A stretch of 64,000 nucleotides of DNA from contig NZ_CP024768.1 of assembly GCF_011395035.1 (NCBI RefSeq), positions 4,252,367-4,316,366 on the forward strand. Reading direction: 5' to 3'. Of this stretch, positions 20,795 through 35,029 are shown in pieces; positions within the stretch are counted from its first letter, which is position 1, and the number at the start of each line of letters is the position of its first letter. Below the pieces are notes generated by a model. The model ran no database searches, was not told the origin of the DNA, and saw only the letters and a program-made list of their open reading frames with translations. The translations under genes were made by a program, and so were the position numbers. The stretch comes from Pantoea cypripedii (lineage in GTDB: Bacteria; Pseudomonadota; Gammaproteobacteria; Enterobacterales; Enterobacteriaceae).

Positions 20795-21070
20795 GATCCC
20801 TTGTGGATAACACAGCCTAAATCATGCGTATAACCGGTAGTTATCCCAAGAATAACCGATGATGCTTTTCTGAGCTGTGGATAACCAGGCATTTTGATCT
20901 CAGCTTATACGGATCAGGATCACCGATCATTCACAGCAAATGATCCAGACCAGGATGCTGTTACTTAAGTGCTTTTTTAGGTTATCAACAGCGAACCGCG
21001 ATCCTAATAAGAGATCTAACAGGAAGATCATCCAAAGAATAAAGATCCTTTCTTTTAAACCTCAGGATCC
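20795..21070. other. oriC: Chromosomal replication origin oriC
   Basis: Located between mioC and mnmG as in all enterics, in reverse orientation to the usual display. DnaA boxes by position relative to E. coli: R4 TTATCCACA on minus at 20802-20810; R3 TTATCCCAA at 20841-20849; R2 TTATCCACA on minus at 20876-20884; R1 TTATCAACA at 20982-20990. There are 11 GATC sites for Dam and SeqA in these 276 bp (15 in the whole 440-bp gap). The duplex-unwinding 13-mers lie at the mnmG side. The segment GAATGATCGGTGATCCTG, read on minus, is shared with E. coli oriC. Confidence 0.97.
21004..21047 (-). other. oriC duplex-unwinding element, three GATC 13-mers
   Basis: On the minus strand, three AT-rich 13-mers begin with GATCT: left GATCTTTATTCTT (21035-21047), middle GATCTTCCTGTTA (21017-21029), right GATCTCTTATTAG (21004-21016). 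The right one is identical to E. coli 13-mer R. Middle and right abut directly, whereas in E. coli they are offset by 15. Confidence 0.9.
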
Positions 21071-21156
21071 CGCGACTTTCACCGCAGACAGAATTTCAGT
21101 AGAATCCACCGCCCAGGGCAACGATCCCTGTCCGAACATTAACGAGGTACCACTTC

Positions 21157-23046
21157 ATGTTTTATCCAGATCCTTTTGACGTCATCGTAATTGGTGGTGG
21201 TCATGCGGGCACAGAGGCCGCGATGGCAGCTGCCCGAATGGGTCAGCAAACCCTGTTACTCACCCATGACATTGATAAGCTGGGACAAATGTCCTGCAAC
21301 CCGGCAATCGGTGGCATCGGCAAAGGACACCTGGTGAAGGAAGTGGATGCCCTCGGCGGTTTGATGGCAACGGCAATCGACAAAGCGGGTATCCAGTTTA
21401 GGATACTAAACGCGAGCAAAGGCCCGGCGGTGCGTGCTACCCGTGCCCAGGCTGACCGCGTGCTGTATCGTCAGGCAGTGCGTTCTGCACTGGAGAATCA
21501 GCCTAACCTGATGATCTTCCAACAGGCGGTTGACGATCTGATTGTGGAAAACGATCGTGTCGTCGGCGCTGTGACGCAGATGGGTCTGAAATTCCGTGCC
21601 AAAACCGTCGTGCTGACTGTCGGGACATTCCTCGACGGCAAAATTCATATCGGTATGGATAACTACAGCGGTGGTCGTGCAGGCGATCCGCCGTCGATCC
21701 CGTTGTCCAAACGCCTGCGTGCACTGCCGCTGCGCGTGGGTCGCCTGAAGACCGGTACTCCGCCGCGTATTGATGCGCGTACCATTGATTTCAGTCAGTT
21801 ATCACCGCAGCACGGTGATAACCCGATGCCGGTGTTCTCATTTATGGGCAATATCGCGCAGCATCCACAGCAGGTGCCGTGCTGGATCACCCATACCAAT
21901 GAACAAACTCACGATGTGATCCGCAACAACCTCGATCGTAGCCCGATGTATGCCGGGGTTATCGAAGGGATCGGACCCCGTTACTGCCCGTCGATCGAAG
22001 ATAAAGTGATGCGCTTTGCCGATCGTAACTCGCATCAGATCTTCCTTGAACCGGAAGGGCTGACCAGCAACGAAATCTACCCGAACGGTATTTCCACCAG
22101 CCTGCCATTTGATGTGCAGATGCAAATCGTTCGTTCGATGAAAGGCCTGGAAAACGCGAAGATTGTGCGTCCGGGCTATGCCATCGAGTATGACTTTTTC
22201 GACCCACGTGACCTGAAACTGACACTGGAAAGCAAATATATCCAGGGTCTGTTCTTCGCGGGTCAGATCAACGGTACCACCGGCTACGAAGAAGCGGCGG
22301 CACAGGGTCTGCTGGCGGGTCTGAACGCCGCTCGTCAATCAGCCGATAAAGAAGGCTGGGCGCCACGTCGCGATCAGGCTTATATGGGTGTGCTGGTTGA
22401 TGATCTGTGCACGCTGGGAACCAAAGAACCGTACCGTATGTTTACTTCACGCGCGGAATATCGTCTGATGCTGCGTGAAGACAACGCGGATTTGCGTCTG
22501 ACGGAAACTGGTCGTGAGTTGGGTCTGGTGGATGATGCGCGTTGGGCGCGTTATAACCAGAAACTGGAAGCGATTGAGCAGGAACGTCAGCGTCTGCGCG
22601 ATCTGTGGGTGCATCCAAAATCGGACAACGTGGCCGAAGTGAACAGCATCACCAGCTCGCCGCTGACCAAAGAAGCCAGTGGTGAAGATTTACTGCGTCG
22701 TCCGGAAATGACCTATGCGCTGCTGACCTCGCTGAACAGCTATGGTCCGGCACTGGCCGATGAACAGGCTGCGGAGCAGGTCGAAATCCAGGTGAAATAC
22801 GAAGGTTACATTGCGCGTCAGCAGGAAGAAATTGATCGCCAGCAGCGCAATGAAAACACGTTGTTGCCTGCCACGCTTGATTACCGTCAGGTTTCTGGTC
22901 TGTCGAATGAAGTGATTGCGAAACTCAACGATCACAAACCTAGCTCGATTGGTCAGGCGTCACGCATTTCTGGTATCACACCCGCTGCGATCTCCATTTT
23001 GCTGATTTACCTGAAAAAACAGGGCCTGCTGCGTAAAAGCGCCTGA
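21157..23046 (+). CDS. mnmG: tRNA uridine 5-carboxymethylaminomethyl modification enzyme MnmG (GidA)
   Basis: 629 residues, the same as E. coli. FAD-binding motif [11 protein letters not shown] near residues 12-22, signature GPKARATRAQ-type segment (here [16 protein letters not shown]), and the MnmE-interacting C-terminal helical domain ending [11 protein letters not shown]. With MnmE it installs cmnm5 on U34 of certain tRNAs using FAD and methylene-THF. It is transcribed away from oriC, and its transcription can affect origin function in E. coli. rsmG follows after 47 bases. Confidence 0.97.
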   Translation: MFYPDPFDVIVIGGGHAGTEAAMAAARMGQQTLLLTHDIDKLGQMSCNPAIGGIGKGHLVKEVDALGGLMATAIDKAGIQFRILNASKGPAVRATRAQADRVLYRQAVRSALENQPNLMIFQQAVDDLIVENDRVVGAVTQMGLKFRAKTVVLTVGTFLDGKIHIGMDNYSGGRAGDPPSIPLSKRLRALPLRVGRLKTGTPPRIDARTIDFSQLSPQHGDNPMPVFSFMGNIAQHPQQVPCWITHTNEQTHDVIRNNLDRSPMYAGVIEGIGPRYCPSIEDKVMRFADRNSHQIFLEPEGLTSNEIYPNGISTSLPFDVQMQIVRSMKGLENAKIVRPGYAIEYDFFDPRDLKLTLESKYIQGLFFAGQINGTTGYEEAAAQGLLAGLNAARQSADKEGWAPRRDQAYMGVLVDDLCTLGTKEPYRMFTSRAEYRLMLREDNADLRLTETGRELGLVDDARWARYNQKLEAIEQERQRLRDLWVHPKSDNVAEVNSITSSPLTKEASGEDLLRRPEMTYALLTSLNSYGPALADEQAAEQVEIQVKYEGYIARQQEEIDRQQRNENTLLPATLDYRQVSGLSNEVIAKLNDHKPSSIGQASRISGITPAAISILLIYLKKQGLLRKSA

Positions 23047-23053
23047 TAGACCA

Positions 23054-23076
23054 CGGGGCGGGCCTGCTCGCCCCCG
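23054..23076 (+). other. Intercistronic hairpin mnmG-rsmG
   Basis: CGGGGCG (23054-23060) pairs with the CGCCCCCG stretch ending at 23076, leaving a GC-rich stem with a small bulge and no U-run. Probably a processing or stability element rather than a terminator. Confidence 0.4.
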
Positions 23077-23093
23077 TTAATGGAATTCTCGTC

Positions 23094-23711
23094 GTGATTA
23101 ACAAACTCTCCGCGCTGCTGAAAGCGGCAAACATTTCTCTCTCCGATCAACAAAAACAACAGCTGGTTGGTTATGTTGAGTTGCTGCATAAATGGAATAA
23201 AGCCTACAACCTGACATCCGTGCGCGATCCGCAGCAAATGCTGGTACGTCATATTCTCGATAGCATCGTAGTAGAGCCGCATTTACAGGGTGATCGCTTC
23301 ATTGATGTGGGAACCGGGCCGGGATTACCGGGTATTCCGCTGGCGATTGTGCGGCCACAGGCGCATTTCACGCTGTTGGATAGCCTCGGCAAACGGGTTC
23401 GTTTTCTCCGTCAGGTGCAACATGAGTTAGGGCTCACTAATGTTACGCCAGTGCAGAGCCGTGTTGAAGATTTCCCGGCAGAGCCGCCTTTTGATGGGGT
23501 GATCAGCCGTGCTTTCGCTTCGCTTGAGGATATGGTGAACTGGTGCCATCATCTGCCTTCGGCACAGGGACATTTCTATGCCCTGAAAGGGGTACGTCCG
23601 GATGATGAAATGACCACCTTACCAGCAGGTTTTGTGGTGCAAGAGGTTTATCCGTTGCAGGTACCTGAGCTGGATGGGGAACGTCATCTGGTGGTTATCG
23701 CCCGTCAATAG
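23094..23711 (+). CDS. rsmG: 16S rRNA (guanine-527-N7)-methyltransferase RsmG (GidB)
   Basis: 205 residues from GTG 23094 (E. coli 207, beginning MLNKLS; here MINKLS). Rossmann-fold SAM-binding motif [18 protein letters not shown], then [12 protein letters not shown] and [10 protein letters not shown]. It methylates G527 of 16S rRNA; loss confers low-level streptomycin resistance. Second gene of the gid pair. An imperfect hairpin (AAATGGTAT at 23718 with ATACCATTT at 23743) follows the stop. Confidence 0.96.
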   Translation: MINKLSALLKAANISLSDQQKQQLVGYVELLHKWNKAYNLTSVRDPQQMLVRHILDSIVVEPHLQGDRFIDVGTGPGLPGIPLAIVRPQAHFTLLDSLGKRVRFLRQVQHELGLTNVTPVQSRVEDFPAEPPFDGVISRAFASLEDMVNWCHHLPSAQGHFYALKGVRPDDEMTTLPAGFVVQEVYPLQVPELDGERHLVVIARQ

Positions 23712-24424
23712 CCCTGAAAATGGTATGGATTAAGACCAATCTATACCATTTGAGTTACCTGATGGGGTGGATAAAAAAGCAGCAATCGAACGACAGGCGA
23801 TAAAGAGATTTATTCAGCAGGGCAGGGGAAGCGAGTTAACATTCCTGGCGGAAATTATCCGAAAAGCTCTGTTACATTTAACGTTTAATTCACATTTCAT
23901 TATCAGTTAGATCACTTCTCTGGGTGTATTTACGCGAAAGAATAGTCACGCCAGAAAATATAACTCTGCAATAAATCGGCGTGCGTAATATCAGTTTTGC
24001 GATTTTATTACGCTGTGAGATGTCAATAGAGTGTTTTTATCGTTAATCCAGCCGATGTGGCCTGATTATAATTTTATCTTTCTGATAACTGGACTTTTTT
24101 GTCCGATTCGAAATTGGTATTTATTTGTTCAAAACAAAATCACATCATGTCCATATGCTTATAATGTGATCTGAAGCACGCTTTAAAAGCAAGTGGCAGG
24201 CGCAATTTCACCTCATGAATCCATCATTCTCCGATGTGAATCTTTTGAGAAATAGCCCTCCGGAAAGAAATTTAAATAATTGTTCACCTTTTCGCTACTT
24301 AGCGATTGAAATCGCAGGTGCGGCCCGTATAATTTGCACGGCTTTTGCTGCTTGACTCAAATGAGTAAAGGCAGTCTTATACGACACGCGACATACCCCG
24401 TTCGGGGCAGGAGAGTTCAGCACC
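23712..24424. other. Long AT-rich intergenic region between rsmG and atpI
   Basis: 713 bases with no credible gene. It holds the atp promoter near its right end, a hairpin after rsmG, and an inverted pair ATCACAT (24139-24145) with ATGTGAT (24164-24170) that looks like a regulator site. E. coli has a similar gap here. Confidence 0.7.
24306..24333 (+). promoter_or_regulatory. atp operon promoter
   Basis: -35 TTGAAA (24306-24311) and a perfect -10 TATAAT (24328-24333) are separated by 16 bp, about 90 bases upstream of atpI. This is the strongest sigma-70 match in the gap and suits a highly expressed operon. Confidence 0.75.
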
Positions 24425-25632
<1,208 letters not shown>

Positions 25633-25659
25633 TTTTTATCTCAACTACTTAGCTTTTAA

Positions 25660-26004
<345 letters not shown>

Positions 26005-26028
26005 TAACTTAATAAGAGGCATTGTGCT

Positions 26029-26499
26029 GTGAACATTAATGCAACAATCCTCGGCCAGGCCATCGCGTTCATCCTGTTTGTCGCGTTCTGCATGAAGTAC
26101 GTATGGCCGCCGATTATGGCTGCCATCGAAAAGCGCCAGAAAGAAATTGCTGATGGCCTTGCTTCTGCTGAACGCGCGAAGAAAGATTTGGATCTCGCGC
26201 AGGCCAATGCGACCGACCAGCTGAAAAAAGCTAAAGAAGAAGCCCAGGTCATTATCGAGCAGGCGAACAAACGCCGTGCCCAGATTCTGGACGAAGTGAA
26301 AACTGAAGCTGAGACTGAACGTAACCGCATCGTGGCGCAGGCGCAGGCAGAAATCGAAGCCGAGCGTTCACGTGTCCGCGAAGAGCTGCGTAAGCAAGTC
26401 GCGTTGCTGGCATTAGCTGGCGCCGAGAAGATCATCGAACGTTCCGTTGATGAAGCTGCTAACAGCGACATCGTTGATAAACTGGTCGCTGAACTGTAA
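26029..26499 (+). CDS. atpF: F0F1 ATP synthase subunit b
   Basis: 156 residues from a GTG start, as in E. coli. One N-terminal membrane helix ([21 protein letters not shown]), then a long charged coiled coil that dimerises as the peripheral stalk, ending [11 protein letters not shown], which binds delta. An AAGAGG ribosome site lies upstream. Confidence 0.97.
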   Translation: MNINATILGQAIAFILFVAFCMKYVWPPIMAAIEKRQKEIADGLASAERAKKDLDLAQANATDQLKKAKEEAQVIIEQANKRRAQILDEVKTEAETERNRIVAQAQAEIEAERSRVREELRKQVALLALAGAEKIIERSVDEAANSDIVDKLVAEL

Positions 26500-26513
26500 G
26501 GAGGGAGGGGCTG

Positions 26514-27047
26514 ATGTCTGAACTGATTACTGTAGCTCGCCCCTACGCCAAAGCAGCTTTTGACTTTGCTGTTGAGCATCAAAGTATCGAGCGCTGGCAA
26601 AACATGCTGGCGTTTGCCGCAGAAGTGGCTGGCAACGAACAGATGGCAGATCTCCTTTCCGGTGCCTTAGCACCGGAAGCCTTATCTGCTTCTTTCATCG
26701 CAGTCTGTGGTGATCAACTGGATGAATACGCTCAGAACCTGATTAAGGTGATGGCGGAAAACGGACGTTTGACAGCGCTTCCAGATGTACTGGAACAGTT
26801 CATTCAACTGCGTGACGCTCACGAAGCGACGGCCGAAGTTGATGTGATTTCTGCCAGTACGCTGAGCGACGGCCAGCTGACGAAAATCAGCGCCGCGATG
26901 GAAAAACGTCTGTCACGCAAAGTTAAGCTGAATTGCAAAATTGATAAGTCTGTAATGGCAGGCGTGGTCATCCGTGCGGGTGATCTGGTGATTGATGGCA
27001 GCGTTCGCGGCCGTCTTGAGCGTCTGGCAGACGCCTTGCAGTCTTAA
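26514..27047 (+). CDS. atpH: F0F1 ATP synthase subunit delta
   Basis: 177 residues (E. coli 177). Soluble peripheral-stalk subunit joining b to the top of F1; begins [16 protein letters not shown] and has the C-terminal signature [33 protein letters not shown] directly before the ATG is a very strong ribosome site. Confidence 0.97.
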   Translation: MSELITVARPYAKAAFDFAVEHQSIERWQNMLAFAAEVAGNEQMADLLSGALAPEALSASFIAVCGDQLDEYAQNLIKVMAENGRLTALPDVLEQFIQLRDAHEATAEVDVISASTLSDGQLTKISAAMEKRLSRKVKLNCKIDKSVMAGVVIRAGDLVIDGSVRGRLERLADALQS

Positions 27048-27061
27048 GGGGACTGGAGCAT

Positions 27062-28603
27062 ATGCAACTGAATTCCACCGAAATCAGCGAACTGATCAAG
27101 CAGCGCATTGCTCAGTTCAATGTCGTGAGCGAAGCTCACAATGAAGGTACTATTGTTTCTGTAAGTGACGGTATCATCCGCGTACACGGCCTGGCCGATG
27201 TGATGCAGGGTGAGATGATTGCCCTGCCGGGTAACCGTTACGCTATCGCCCTGAACCTCGAGCGTGACTCTGTAGGTGCGGTGGTGATGGGTCCGTATGC
27301 TGACCTCGCCGAAGGCATGAAGGTTAAGTGTACTGGCCGTATTCTGGAAGTACCGGTTGGTCGTGGCCTGCTGGGTCGCGTTGTGAACACCCTGGGTGCT
27401 CCAATCGACGGTAAAGGCGCAATCGAAAACGACGGCTTCTCGCCGGTTGAAGTGATTGCTCCGGGCGTTATCGATCGTCAGTCTGTTGATGAGCCAGTTC
27501 AGACTGGTTACAAATCTGTCGATGCGATGATTCCAATCGGCCGTGGCCAGCGTGAGCTGATCATCGGTGACCGTCAGACCGGTAAAACTGCGATGGCCAT
27601 CGACGCCATCATCAACCAGCGCGATTCAGGCATCAAATGCGTGTACGTTGCGATTGGTCAGAAAGCTTCTACCATCTCTAACGTGGTACGTAAGCTGGAA
27701 GAACACGGTGCACTGGCTAACACCATCGTGGTTGTGGCTTCTGCTTCTGAATCTGCTGCACTGCAATACCTGGCACCATATGCTGGTTGCGCAATGGGCG
27801 AATACTTCCGTGACCGTGGTGAAGATGCGCTGATCGTATACGATGACCTGTCTAAGCAGGCTGTTGCTTACCGTCAGATTTCTCTGCTGCTCCGTCGTCC
27901 GCCGGGTCGTGAAGCATTCCCTGGCGACGTGTTCTACCTCCACTCTCGTCTGCTGGAGCGTGCATCACGCGTTACCGCTGATTACGTTGAGCGTTTCACC
28001 AATGGTGAAGTGAAAGGTAAGACCGGTTCTCTGACTGCACTGCCGATCATCGAAACCCAGGCGGGTGACGTTTCTGCGTTCGTTCCGACCAACGTGATTT
28101 CAATCACCGATGGTCAGATCTTCCTGGAATCTAACCTGTTCAACTCCGGTATTCGTCCGGCAGTTAACCCGGGTATCTCGGTATCCCGTGTGGGTGGTGC
28201 AGCGCAGACCAAGATCATCAAGAAACTGTCCGGTGGTATCCGTACCGCTCTGGCACAGTATCGTGAACTGGCAGCGTTCTCTCAGTTCGCTTCTGATCTG
28301 GATGATGCAACCCGTAAACAGCTGAGCCACGGTCAGAAAGTGACCGAGCTGCTGAAACAGAAACAGTATGCGCCGATGTCTATCGCGCAGCAGGGTCTGG
28401 TGCTGTTTGCTGCAGAGCGTGGCTTCCTGAACGACGTTGAGCTGGCAAAAATTGGTAGCTTCGAAGCAGCGCTGCTGGCGTTTGCAGACCGCGATCACGC
28501 CGAGCTGATGGCTGAAATCAACCAGTCTGGTAACTTCAACAACGAAATCGAAGAGAAGCTGAAAGGCCTCCTCGAAACGTTCAAAGCAACCCAGTCCTGG
28601 TAA
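27062..28603 (+). CDS. atpA: F0F1 ATP synthase subunit alpha
   Basis: 513 residues (E. coli 513). Non-catalytic nucleotide-binding subunit of the F1 hexamer: P-loop GDRQTGKTA, the ATP synthase alpha/beta signature [17 protein letters not shown], and the arginine finger in the segment SVSR. The N-terminal [16 protein letters not shown] contacts delta. Confidence 0.98.
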   Translation: MQLNSTEISELIKQRIAQFNVVSEAHNEGTIVSVSDGIIRVHGLADVMQGEMIALPGNRYAIALNLERDSVGAVVMGPYADLAEGMKVKCTGRILEVPVGRGLLGRVVNTLGAPIDGKGAIENDGFSPVEVIAPGVIDRQSVDEPVQTGYKSVDAMIPIGRGQRELIIGDRQTGKTAMAIDAIINQRDSGIKCVYVAIGQKASTISNVVRKLEEHGALANTIVVVASASESAALQYLAPYAGCAMGEYFRDRGEDALIVYDDLSKQAVAYRQISLLLRRPPGREAFPGDVFYLHSRLLERASRVTADYVERFTNGEVKGKTGSLTALPIIETQAGDVSAFVPTNVISITDGQIFLESNLFNSGIRPAVNPGISVSRVGGAAQTKIIKKLSGGIRTALAQYRELAAFSQFASDLDDATRKQLSHGQKVTELLKQKQYAPMSIAQQGLVLFAAERGFLNDVELAKIGSFEAALLAFADRDHAELMAEINQSGNFNNEIEEKLKGLLETFKATQSW

Positions 28604-28655
28604 TGTCTGGCGGCTTGTCTGAAAAGGCAGGCCGCAAGGCTTTGAGGAGAAGCTA

Positions 28656-29522
28656 ATGGCCGGCGCAAAAGAAATACGATCCAAGATCGGAAGCGTGAAA
28701 AACACGCAGAAGATTACCAAAGCAATGGAAATGGTCGCCGCCTCCAAGATGCGTAAAACGCAGGAACGCATGGCGGCCAGTCGTCCGTATGCAGATACCA
28801 TGCGCAAAGTGATTGGTCACCTTGCGTTAGGTAATCTGGAATACAAGCACCCTTACCTGGATGAGCGTGACGTTAAGCGCGTCGGCTACCTGGTCGTTTC
28901 GACTGACCGCGGGCTTTGTGGTGGTTTGAACATTAACCTGTTCAAAAAAGTGCTGGCAGAAATGAAAGCCTGGACTGATAAAGGCGTACAGAGCGATCTG
29001 GCGATTATCGGTTCCAAAGGGCTGGGTTTCTTCGGCTCTGTTGGTGGCAACATCGTGGCGCAGGTTACAGGCATGGGCGATAAGCCTTCACTGTCTGAAT
29101 TGATCGGCCCGGTAAAAGTGATGTTGCAGGCTTATGATGAAGGCCGCATCGACAAGCTGTATGTCGTCAGCAACAAGTTTAATAACACCATGTCTCAGAC
29201 TCCGACCATTACCCAACTGCTGCCGTTACCGCCAGCGGAAGGTGAAGAAGAGATGAAGGCGAAGACCTGGGATTACCTGTACGAACCCGATCCGAAAGCG
29301 CTGCTGGATACCCTGCTGCGTCGTTATGTCGAATCGCAGGTTTATCAGGGTGTGGTGGAAAACCTGGCCAGTGAGCAGGCCGCACGTATGGTGGCGATGA
29401 AAGCCGCAACCGATAACGGCGGAAATCTGATCAAAGAGCTGCAGTTGGTTTACAACAAAGCTCGTCAGGCCAGCATCACCCAGGAACTTACCGAGATCGT
29501 CTCGGGGGCCTCCGCGGTTTAA
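28656..29522 (+). CDS. atpG: F0F1 ATP synthase subunit gamma
   Basis: 288 residues (E. coli 287). Rotor shaft within the alpha3-beta3 barrel, made of N- and C-terminal coiled-coil helices ([20 protein letters not shown] and [19 protein letters not shown]) around a Rossmann-like middle with [19 protein letters not shown] precedes the ATG. Confidence 0.97.
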   Translation: MAGAKEIRSKIGSVKNTQKITKAMEMVAASKMRKTQERMAASRPYADTMRKVIGHLALGNLEYKHPYLDERDVKRVGYLVVSTDRGLCGGLNINLFKKVLAEMKAWTDKGVQSDLAIIGSKGLGFFGSVGGNIVAQVTGMGDKPSLSELIGPVKVMLQAYDEGRIDKLYVVSNKFNNTMSQTPTITQLLPLPPAEGEEEMKAKTWDYLYEPDPKALLDTLLRRYVESQVYQGVVENLASEQAARMVAMKAATDNGGNLIKELQLVYNKARQASITQELTEIVSGASAV

Positions 29523-30950
<1,428 letters not shown>

Positions 30951-30974
30951 TTACGGTTTCCCGGGAGGAATGAT

Positions 30975-31394
30975 ATGGCTATGACTTATCACCTGGATGT
31001 GGTCAGCGCGGAGCAACAAATGTTCTCCGGTCTGGTGCAGAAGATCCAGGTGTCAGGTAGCGAAGGTGAACTGGGTATTTTCCCGGGTCACGCACCGCTC
31101 CTGACTGCCATCAAGCCTGGTATGATTCGCATCGTAAAACAGCACGGCGAAGAGGAGTATATCTACCTCTCTGGCGGCGTGCTGGAAGTACAGCCGGGTA
31201 GCACCACCGTTCTGGCCGACACCGCGATTCGCGGTGAAGACCTTGACGAGGCGCGCGCGCTGGAAGCGAAACGTAAAGCAGAAGAGCACATGAGCAGCAG
31301 CCACGGTGACGTGGACTACGCACAGGCCTCTGCTGAACTGGCGAAAGCTATCGCGAAACTGCGTGTTATCGAGCTGACCAAAAAAGCGATGTAA
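30975..31394 (+). CDS. atpC: F0F1 ATP synthase subunit epsilon
   Basis: 139 residues (E. coli 139). N-terminal beta-sandwich ([28 protein letters not shown]) that contacts gamma and the c-ring, and a C-terminal two-helix domain that inhibits ATP hydrolysis, ending [11 protein letters not shown]. Last gene of the operon; a strong terminator follows. Confidence 0.97.
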   Translation: MAMTYHLDVVSAEQQMFSGLVQKIQVSGSEGELGIFPGHAPLLTAIKPGMIRIVKQHGEEEYIYLSGGVLEVQPGSTTVLADTAIRGEDLDEARALEAKRKAEEHMSSSHGDVDYAQASAELAKAIAKLRVIELTKKAM

Positions 31395-31413
31395 TCAGGC
31401 TTTATGCGTCACG

Positions 31414-31446
31414 AAATGCCAGCCCTTTGGGCTGGCATTTTTTTTA
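31414..31446 (+). terminator. Rho-independent terminator of the atp operon
   Basis: A 12-bp perfect stem, AAATGCCAGCCC (31414-31425) with GGGCTGGCATTT (31429-31440), a TTT loop and eight T residues. Placed 20 bases after atpC. Confidence 0.95.
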
Positions 31447-31462
31447 TCTGCGCACTTAGCCC

Positions 31463-31519
31463 GATAAATCGCGCCGCTACCAATGTGTGCGCTGACCGTA
31501 GCGGCGCAATTTATTGCGC
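31463..31519. repeat. REP-like palindrome copy A (inverted pair)
   Basis: GATAAATCGCGCCGCTAC (31463-31480) and the inverse GTAGCGGCGCAATTTATT (31498-31515) flank a 17-base loop. The same sequence recurs at 41066 and 58884. It sits between the atp terminator and glmU. The right arm has A/T changes relative to copy B, suggesting an older copy. Confidence 0.8.
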
Positions 31520-31638
31520 AATGCCGCATCATGCGTGTAGCACCTTTCATCATCCCCCTAATTTCGATCCGAGAAAAATGTAGTAATCTCAGGGGTAAAC
31601 CTTAAACTTTCGAAAGCTAAAACTGAGTCAGGATGGTT

Positions 31639-33009
31639 ATGTCTACAACTGCGATGAGTGTGGTGATTCTTGCTGCTGGCAAGGGCACCCGTATGTATTC
31701 CGATCTCCCCAAAGTTCTGCATACCCTGGCAGGAAAATCGATGGTTCAGCATGTGATTGATGCCGCCACCGGGCTGGGCGCACAGCAAATCCATCTGGTG
31801 TATGGTCATGGCGGCGATCAACTCAAAGCTCAGCTTTCCGGGAACACCCTGAACTGGGTACTTCAGGCACAGCAGCTTGGCACCGGACACGCGATGCAGC
31901 AGGCGGCTCCTTTTTTCGCCGATGACGAAGATATTCTGATGTTGTACGGCGATGTCCCCCTGATCTCGCAGGAAACGTTGCAGCGCCTGCGCGCCGCTAA
32001 ACCCGCGGGCGGCATCGGGCTGCTGACGGTGGTGCTCGACAATCCCACCGGTTATGGCCGCATCGTGCGTCAACATGACACCATCACCGGCATCGTGGAG
32101 CAAAAAGATGCCTCGGCAGAACAGCTGAAAATTCAGGAAATCAACACCGGCATCCTGGTTGCTAACGGCGGCGATCTCAAACGCTGGCTTTCTCAGCTGA
32201 ACAGCAACAATGCTCAGGGCGAGTTTTATATCACCGACATCATTGCCATGGCGCATCAGGAAGGCCGTGTCGTGCAGGCAGTCCATCCAGCGCGCATCAG
32301 CGAAACCGACGGCGTGAACAATCGTCTGCAACTGGCTACGCTGGAACGTGCGTATCAGGCTGAACAGGCCGAAAGATTGTTGCTGGCTGGCGTCATGTTG
32401 CGCGACCCGGCGCGTTTTGATCTGCGTGGTACGTTGCAACACGGGCGCGATGTCGAAATCGATACCAATGTGATCATTGAAGGTAACGTGACGCTGGGCG
32501 ATCGCGTGAAAATCGCAGCGGGTTGCATCATCAAAAACAGCGTGATTGCCGATGACTGTGAAATCAGCGCGTATTCGGTGATCGAAGATGCCAGTCTGGC
32601 GGCGGCTTGTACTGTCGGCCCGTTTGCCCGTCTGCGCCCCGGCAGTGAACTGGGTGAGAAGGCGCACGTCGGTAATTTTGTTGAAATGAAAAAAGCCAGC
32701 CTGGGTAAAGGATCGAAAGCCGGCCATCTCTCCTATCTGGGTGATGCGGAGATCGGCGAGGATGTGAATATCGGCGCGGGCACCATCACCTGTAATTACG
32801 ATGGCGCCAACAAATCGAAAACCATCATTGGCGATAACGTGTTTGTTGGCTCCGACACTCAACTGGTTGCTCCGGTGACCGTGGCCAGTGGTGCGACTAT
32901 CGCCGCAGGCACCACAGTGATGAAAGACGTCCCTGCCGCCGTTCTGGTTTATAACCGTAAAGAACAGAACCAGAAAGCAGGCTGGCAGCGTCCGGTGAAG
33001 AAAAAGTAA
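31639..33009 (+). CDS. glmU: Bifunctional UDP-GlcNAc pyrophosphorylase / glucosamine-1-P acetyltransferase
   Basis: 456 residues from ATG 31639, identical in length to E. coli; an ATG two codons upstream is less well placed against the AGGA site. The N-terminal uridyltransferase domain has [18 protein letters not shown]. The C-terminal left-handed beta helix acetyltransferase has hexapeptide repeats, the catalytic His of [14 protein letters not shown], and [14 protein letters not shown]. It makes UDP-GlcNAc for peptidoglycan and lipid A. glmS follows after 143 bases. Confidence 0.97.
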   Translation: MSTTAMSVVILAAGKGTRMYSDLPKVLHTLAGKSMVQHVIDAATGLGAQQIHLVYGHGGDQLKAQLSGNTLNWVLQAQQLGTGHAMQQAAPFFADDEDILMLYGDVPLISQETLQRLRAAKPAGGIGLLTVVLDNPTGYGRIVRQHDTITGIVEQKDASAEQLKIQEINTGILVANGGDLKRWLSQLNSNNAQGEFYITDIIAMAHQEGRVVQAVHPARISETDGVNNRLQLATLERAYQAEQAERLLLAGVMLRDPARFDLRGTLQHGRDVEIDTNVIIEGNVTLGDRVKIAAGCIIKNSVIADDCEISAYSVIEDASLAAACTVGPFARLRPGSELGEKAHVGNFVEMKKASLGKGSKAGHLSYLGDAEIGEDVNIGAGTITCNYDGANKSKTIIGDNVFVGSDTQLVAPVTVASGATIAAGTTVMKDVPAAVLVYNRKEQNQKAGWQRPVKKK

Positions 33010-33017
33010 TTTTTAAT

Positions 33018-33035
33018 GGCCGGCAAAGACCGGCC
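33018..33035 (+). other. Hairpin after glmU
   Basis: GGCCGG (33018-33023) pairs with CCGGCC (33030-33035), 8 bases after the glmU stop, with only a short U stretch. In E. coli the glmUS transcript is cut by RNase E near the glmU stop and the glmS part is activated by the GlmZ small RNA. This hairpin may be part of such a processing region; no small RNA pairing was tested. Confidence 0.45.
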
Positions 33036-33152
33036 TTATGCAGTACCTATAACTCTATCCCCACTCTCTACAAGGCTCGGGGAACCGGCAATGCCGGATA
33101 TCAGGTCAGATGACAACGCAATGGCCGAAAGCCATGAAGTCAGGAAACTATT

Positions 33153-34982
33153 ATGTGTGGAATTGTTGGTGCAGTAGCACAGCGCGACATTGCAGAGATT
33201 CTGCTGGAAGGTCTGCGTCGTCTCGAATATCGCGGTTACGATTCGGCTGGTCTGGCCGTCGTTGACCGTCAGGGCCATGTGACGCGTCTGCGTCGCCTCG
33301 GCAAAGTGCAGAAGCTGGCAGAGGCGGCGGAACAACAGCCGTTGATTGGTGGCACCGGTATCGCTCACACCCGCTGGGCAACGCATGGTGAACCCTCAGA
33401 AGCGAATGCGCATCCGCATATTTCTGAGCACATCATCATTGTGCATAACGGCATCATTGAGAACCATGAGCCACTGCGTGCACAACTGATTGAACGTGGC
33501 TACCAGTTTGCCTCAGAAACCGACACCGAAGTGGTGGCGCATCTGGTGCACTGGGAGCAGAAGCAGGGCGGTTCGCTGCGTGAAGTGGTATTGCGGGTGA
33601 TCCCGCAATTGCGCGGTGCTTACGGCATGGTGATCATGGACAGCCGCGATCCGTCACTGCTGGTGGCTGCCCGTTCCGGTAGCCCGCTGGTAGTCGGTCG
33701 TGGTATGGGCGAAAACTTTATCGCTTCTGATCAGCTGGCATTGCTGCCGGTGACGCGTCGCTTCATCTATCTGGAAGAGGGCGATATCGCCGAGATCACC
33801 CGCCGTGAAGTGACAATTGTCGATCGCAGTGGCAAACCGGTTAATCGCGCAGAGATCGAATCCAACGTGCAGTACGATGCCGGTGACAAAGGTGTCTATC
33901 GTCATTACATGCAGAAAGAGATTTATGAACAGCCGATGGCAATCAAAAACACCTTAACCGGTCGTTTTAGCCACGGTGAAGTCGATCTCAGTGAACTTGG
34001 CCCGCAGGCAGAAGCCCTGCTGAGCAAAGTTGAGCATATCCAGATTATCGCCTGCGGGACGTCGTACAATTCCGGTATGGTGTCACGTTACTGGTTTGAG
34101 TCGCTGGCCAATATTCCCTGCGATGTCGAAATCGCTTCTGAATTTCGCTATCGCAAATCCGCCGTGCGTAAAAATAGCCTGCTGATTACGCTGTCGCAGT
34201 CGGGCGAAACTGCGGATACTCTGGCCGCACTGCGTCTGTCGAAAGAGCTGGGCTACCTCGGTTCGCTGGCGATTTGTAACGTCGCAGGTTCGTCGCTGGT
34301 GCGGGAATCCGATCTGGCGCTGATGACCAAAGCGGGCACCGAAATCGGTGTGGCTTCAACCAAAGCCTTTACCACTCAGCTTACGGTTCTGTTGATGCTG
34401 GTGGCGAAGCTGGGTCGCCTGCAGGGTATGTCTGCCGACACCGAGCACGAGATTGTGCACGCGTTACAGGCGCTGCCGAGCCGTATTGAGCAGATGCTGG
34501 CGCAGGACAAGGTTATCGAAAGTCTGGCGGAAGGTTTCTCTGATAAACACCACGCCCTGTTCCTTGGCCGTGGCGATCAGTACCCGATTGCGATGGAAGG
34601 GGCGCTGAAGCTCAAAGAGATCTCCTACATTCACGCTGAAGCCTATGCTGCTGGTGAACTGAAGCACGGTCCGCTGGCGTTGATTGATGCTGATATGCCG
34701 GTCATTGTGGTGGCACCGAACAATGAGTTACTGGAAAAGCTGAAGTCGAATATTGAAGAGGTGCGCGCGCGCGGTGGTCTGCTGTATGTGTTCGCCGATC
34801 AGGATGCGGGTTTCAGCGACAGCGAAGGCATGAAGATTATCTCGTTGCCGCATGTGGAAGAGGTGATTGCGCCCATCTTCTACACCGTACCGCTGCAACT
34901 TCTTTCGTACCACGTAGCGTTGATTAAAGGTACCGATGTTGATCAGCCACGTAACCTGGCGAAATCAGTTACCGTTGAATAA
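33153..34982 (+). CDS. glmS: Glutamine-fructose-6-phosphate aminotransferase (isomerising)
   Basis: 609 residues (E. coli 609). The N-terminal glutaminase starts [10 protein letters not shown], where Cys2 becomes the catalytic N-terminal thiol after Met removal. Two SIS isomerase domains follow ([27 protein letters not shown]), with the C-terminal [13 protein letters not shown] ending. It makes glucosamine-6-phosphate, the first committed step of amino-sugar synthesis. Paired with glmU. Confidence 0.98.
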   Translation: MCGIVGAVAQRDIAEILLEGLRRLEYRGYDSAGLAVVDRQGHVTRLRRLGKVQKLAEAAEQQPLIGGTGIAHTRWATHGEPSEANAHPHISEHIIIVHNGIIENHEPLRAQLIERGYQFASETDTEVVAHLVHWEQKQGGSLREVVLRVIPQLRGAYGMVIMDSRDPSLLVAARSGSPLVVGRGMGENFIASDQLALLPVTRRFIYLEEGDIAEITRREVTIVDRSGKPVNRAEIESNVQYDAGDKGVYRHYMQKEIYEQPMAIKNTLTGRFSHGEVDLSELGPQAEALLSKVEHIQIIACGTSYNSGMVSRYWFESLANIPCDVEIASEFRYRKSAVRKNSLLITLSQSGETADTLAALRLSKELGYLGSLAICNVAGSSLVRESDLALMTKAGTEIGVASTKAFTTQLTVLLMLVAKLGRLQGMSADTEHEIVHALQALPSRIEQMLAQDKVIESLAEGFSDKHHALFLGRGDQYPIAMEGALKLKEISYIHAEAYAAGELKHGPLALIDADMPVIVVAPNNELLEKLKSNIEEVRARGGLLYVFADQDAGFSDSEGMKIISLPHVEEVIAPIFYTVPLQLLSYHVALIKGTDVDQPRNLAKSVTVE

Positions 34983-34992
34983 TCAGTAAGAA

Positions 34993-35024
34993 AAGCGGGG
35001 CCTGTCAGGTCCCGCTTCATTTTT
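34993..35024 (+). terminator. Rho-independent terminator of glmUS
   Basis: AAGCGGG (34993-34999) pairs with CCCGCTT (35011-35017), with an inner CCT/AGG helix, and CATTTTT follows. Ten bases after the glmS stop. Confidence 0.88.
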
Positions 35025-35029
35025 AAACG

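Noticed and set aside
31558..32862. A 434-codon open frame antisense to glmU
   Set aside because: It lies fully opposite a conserved gene, has no ribosome site or recognisable domain, and follows from codon bias on the other strand.
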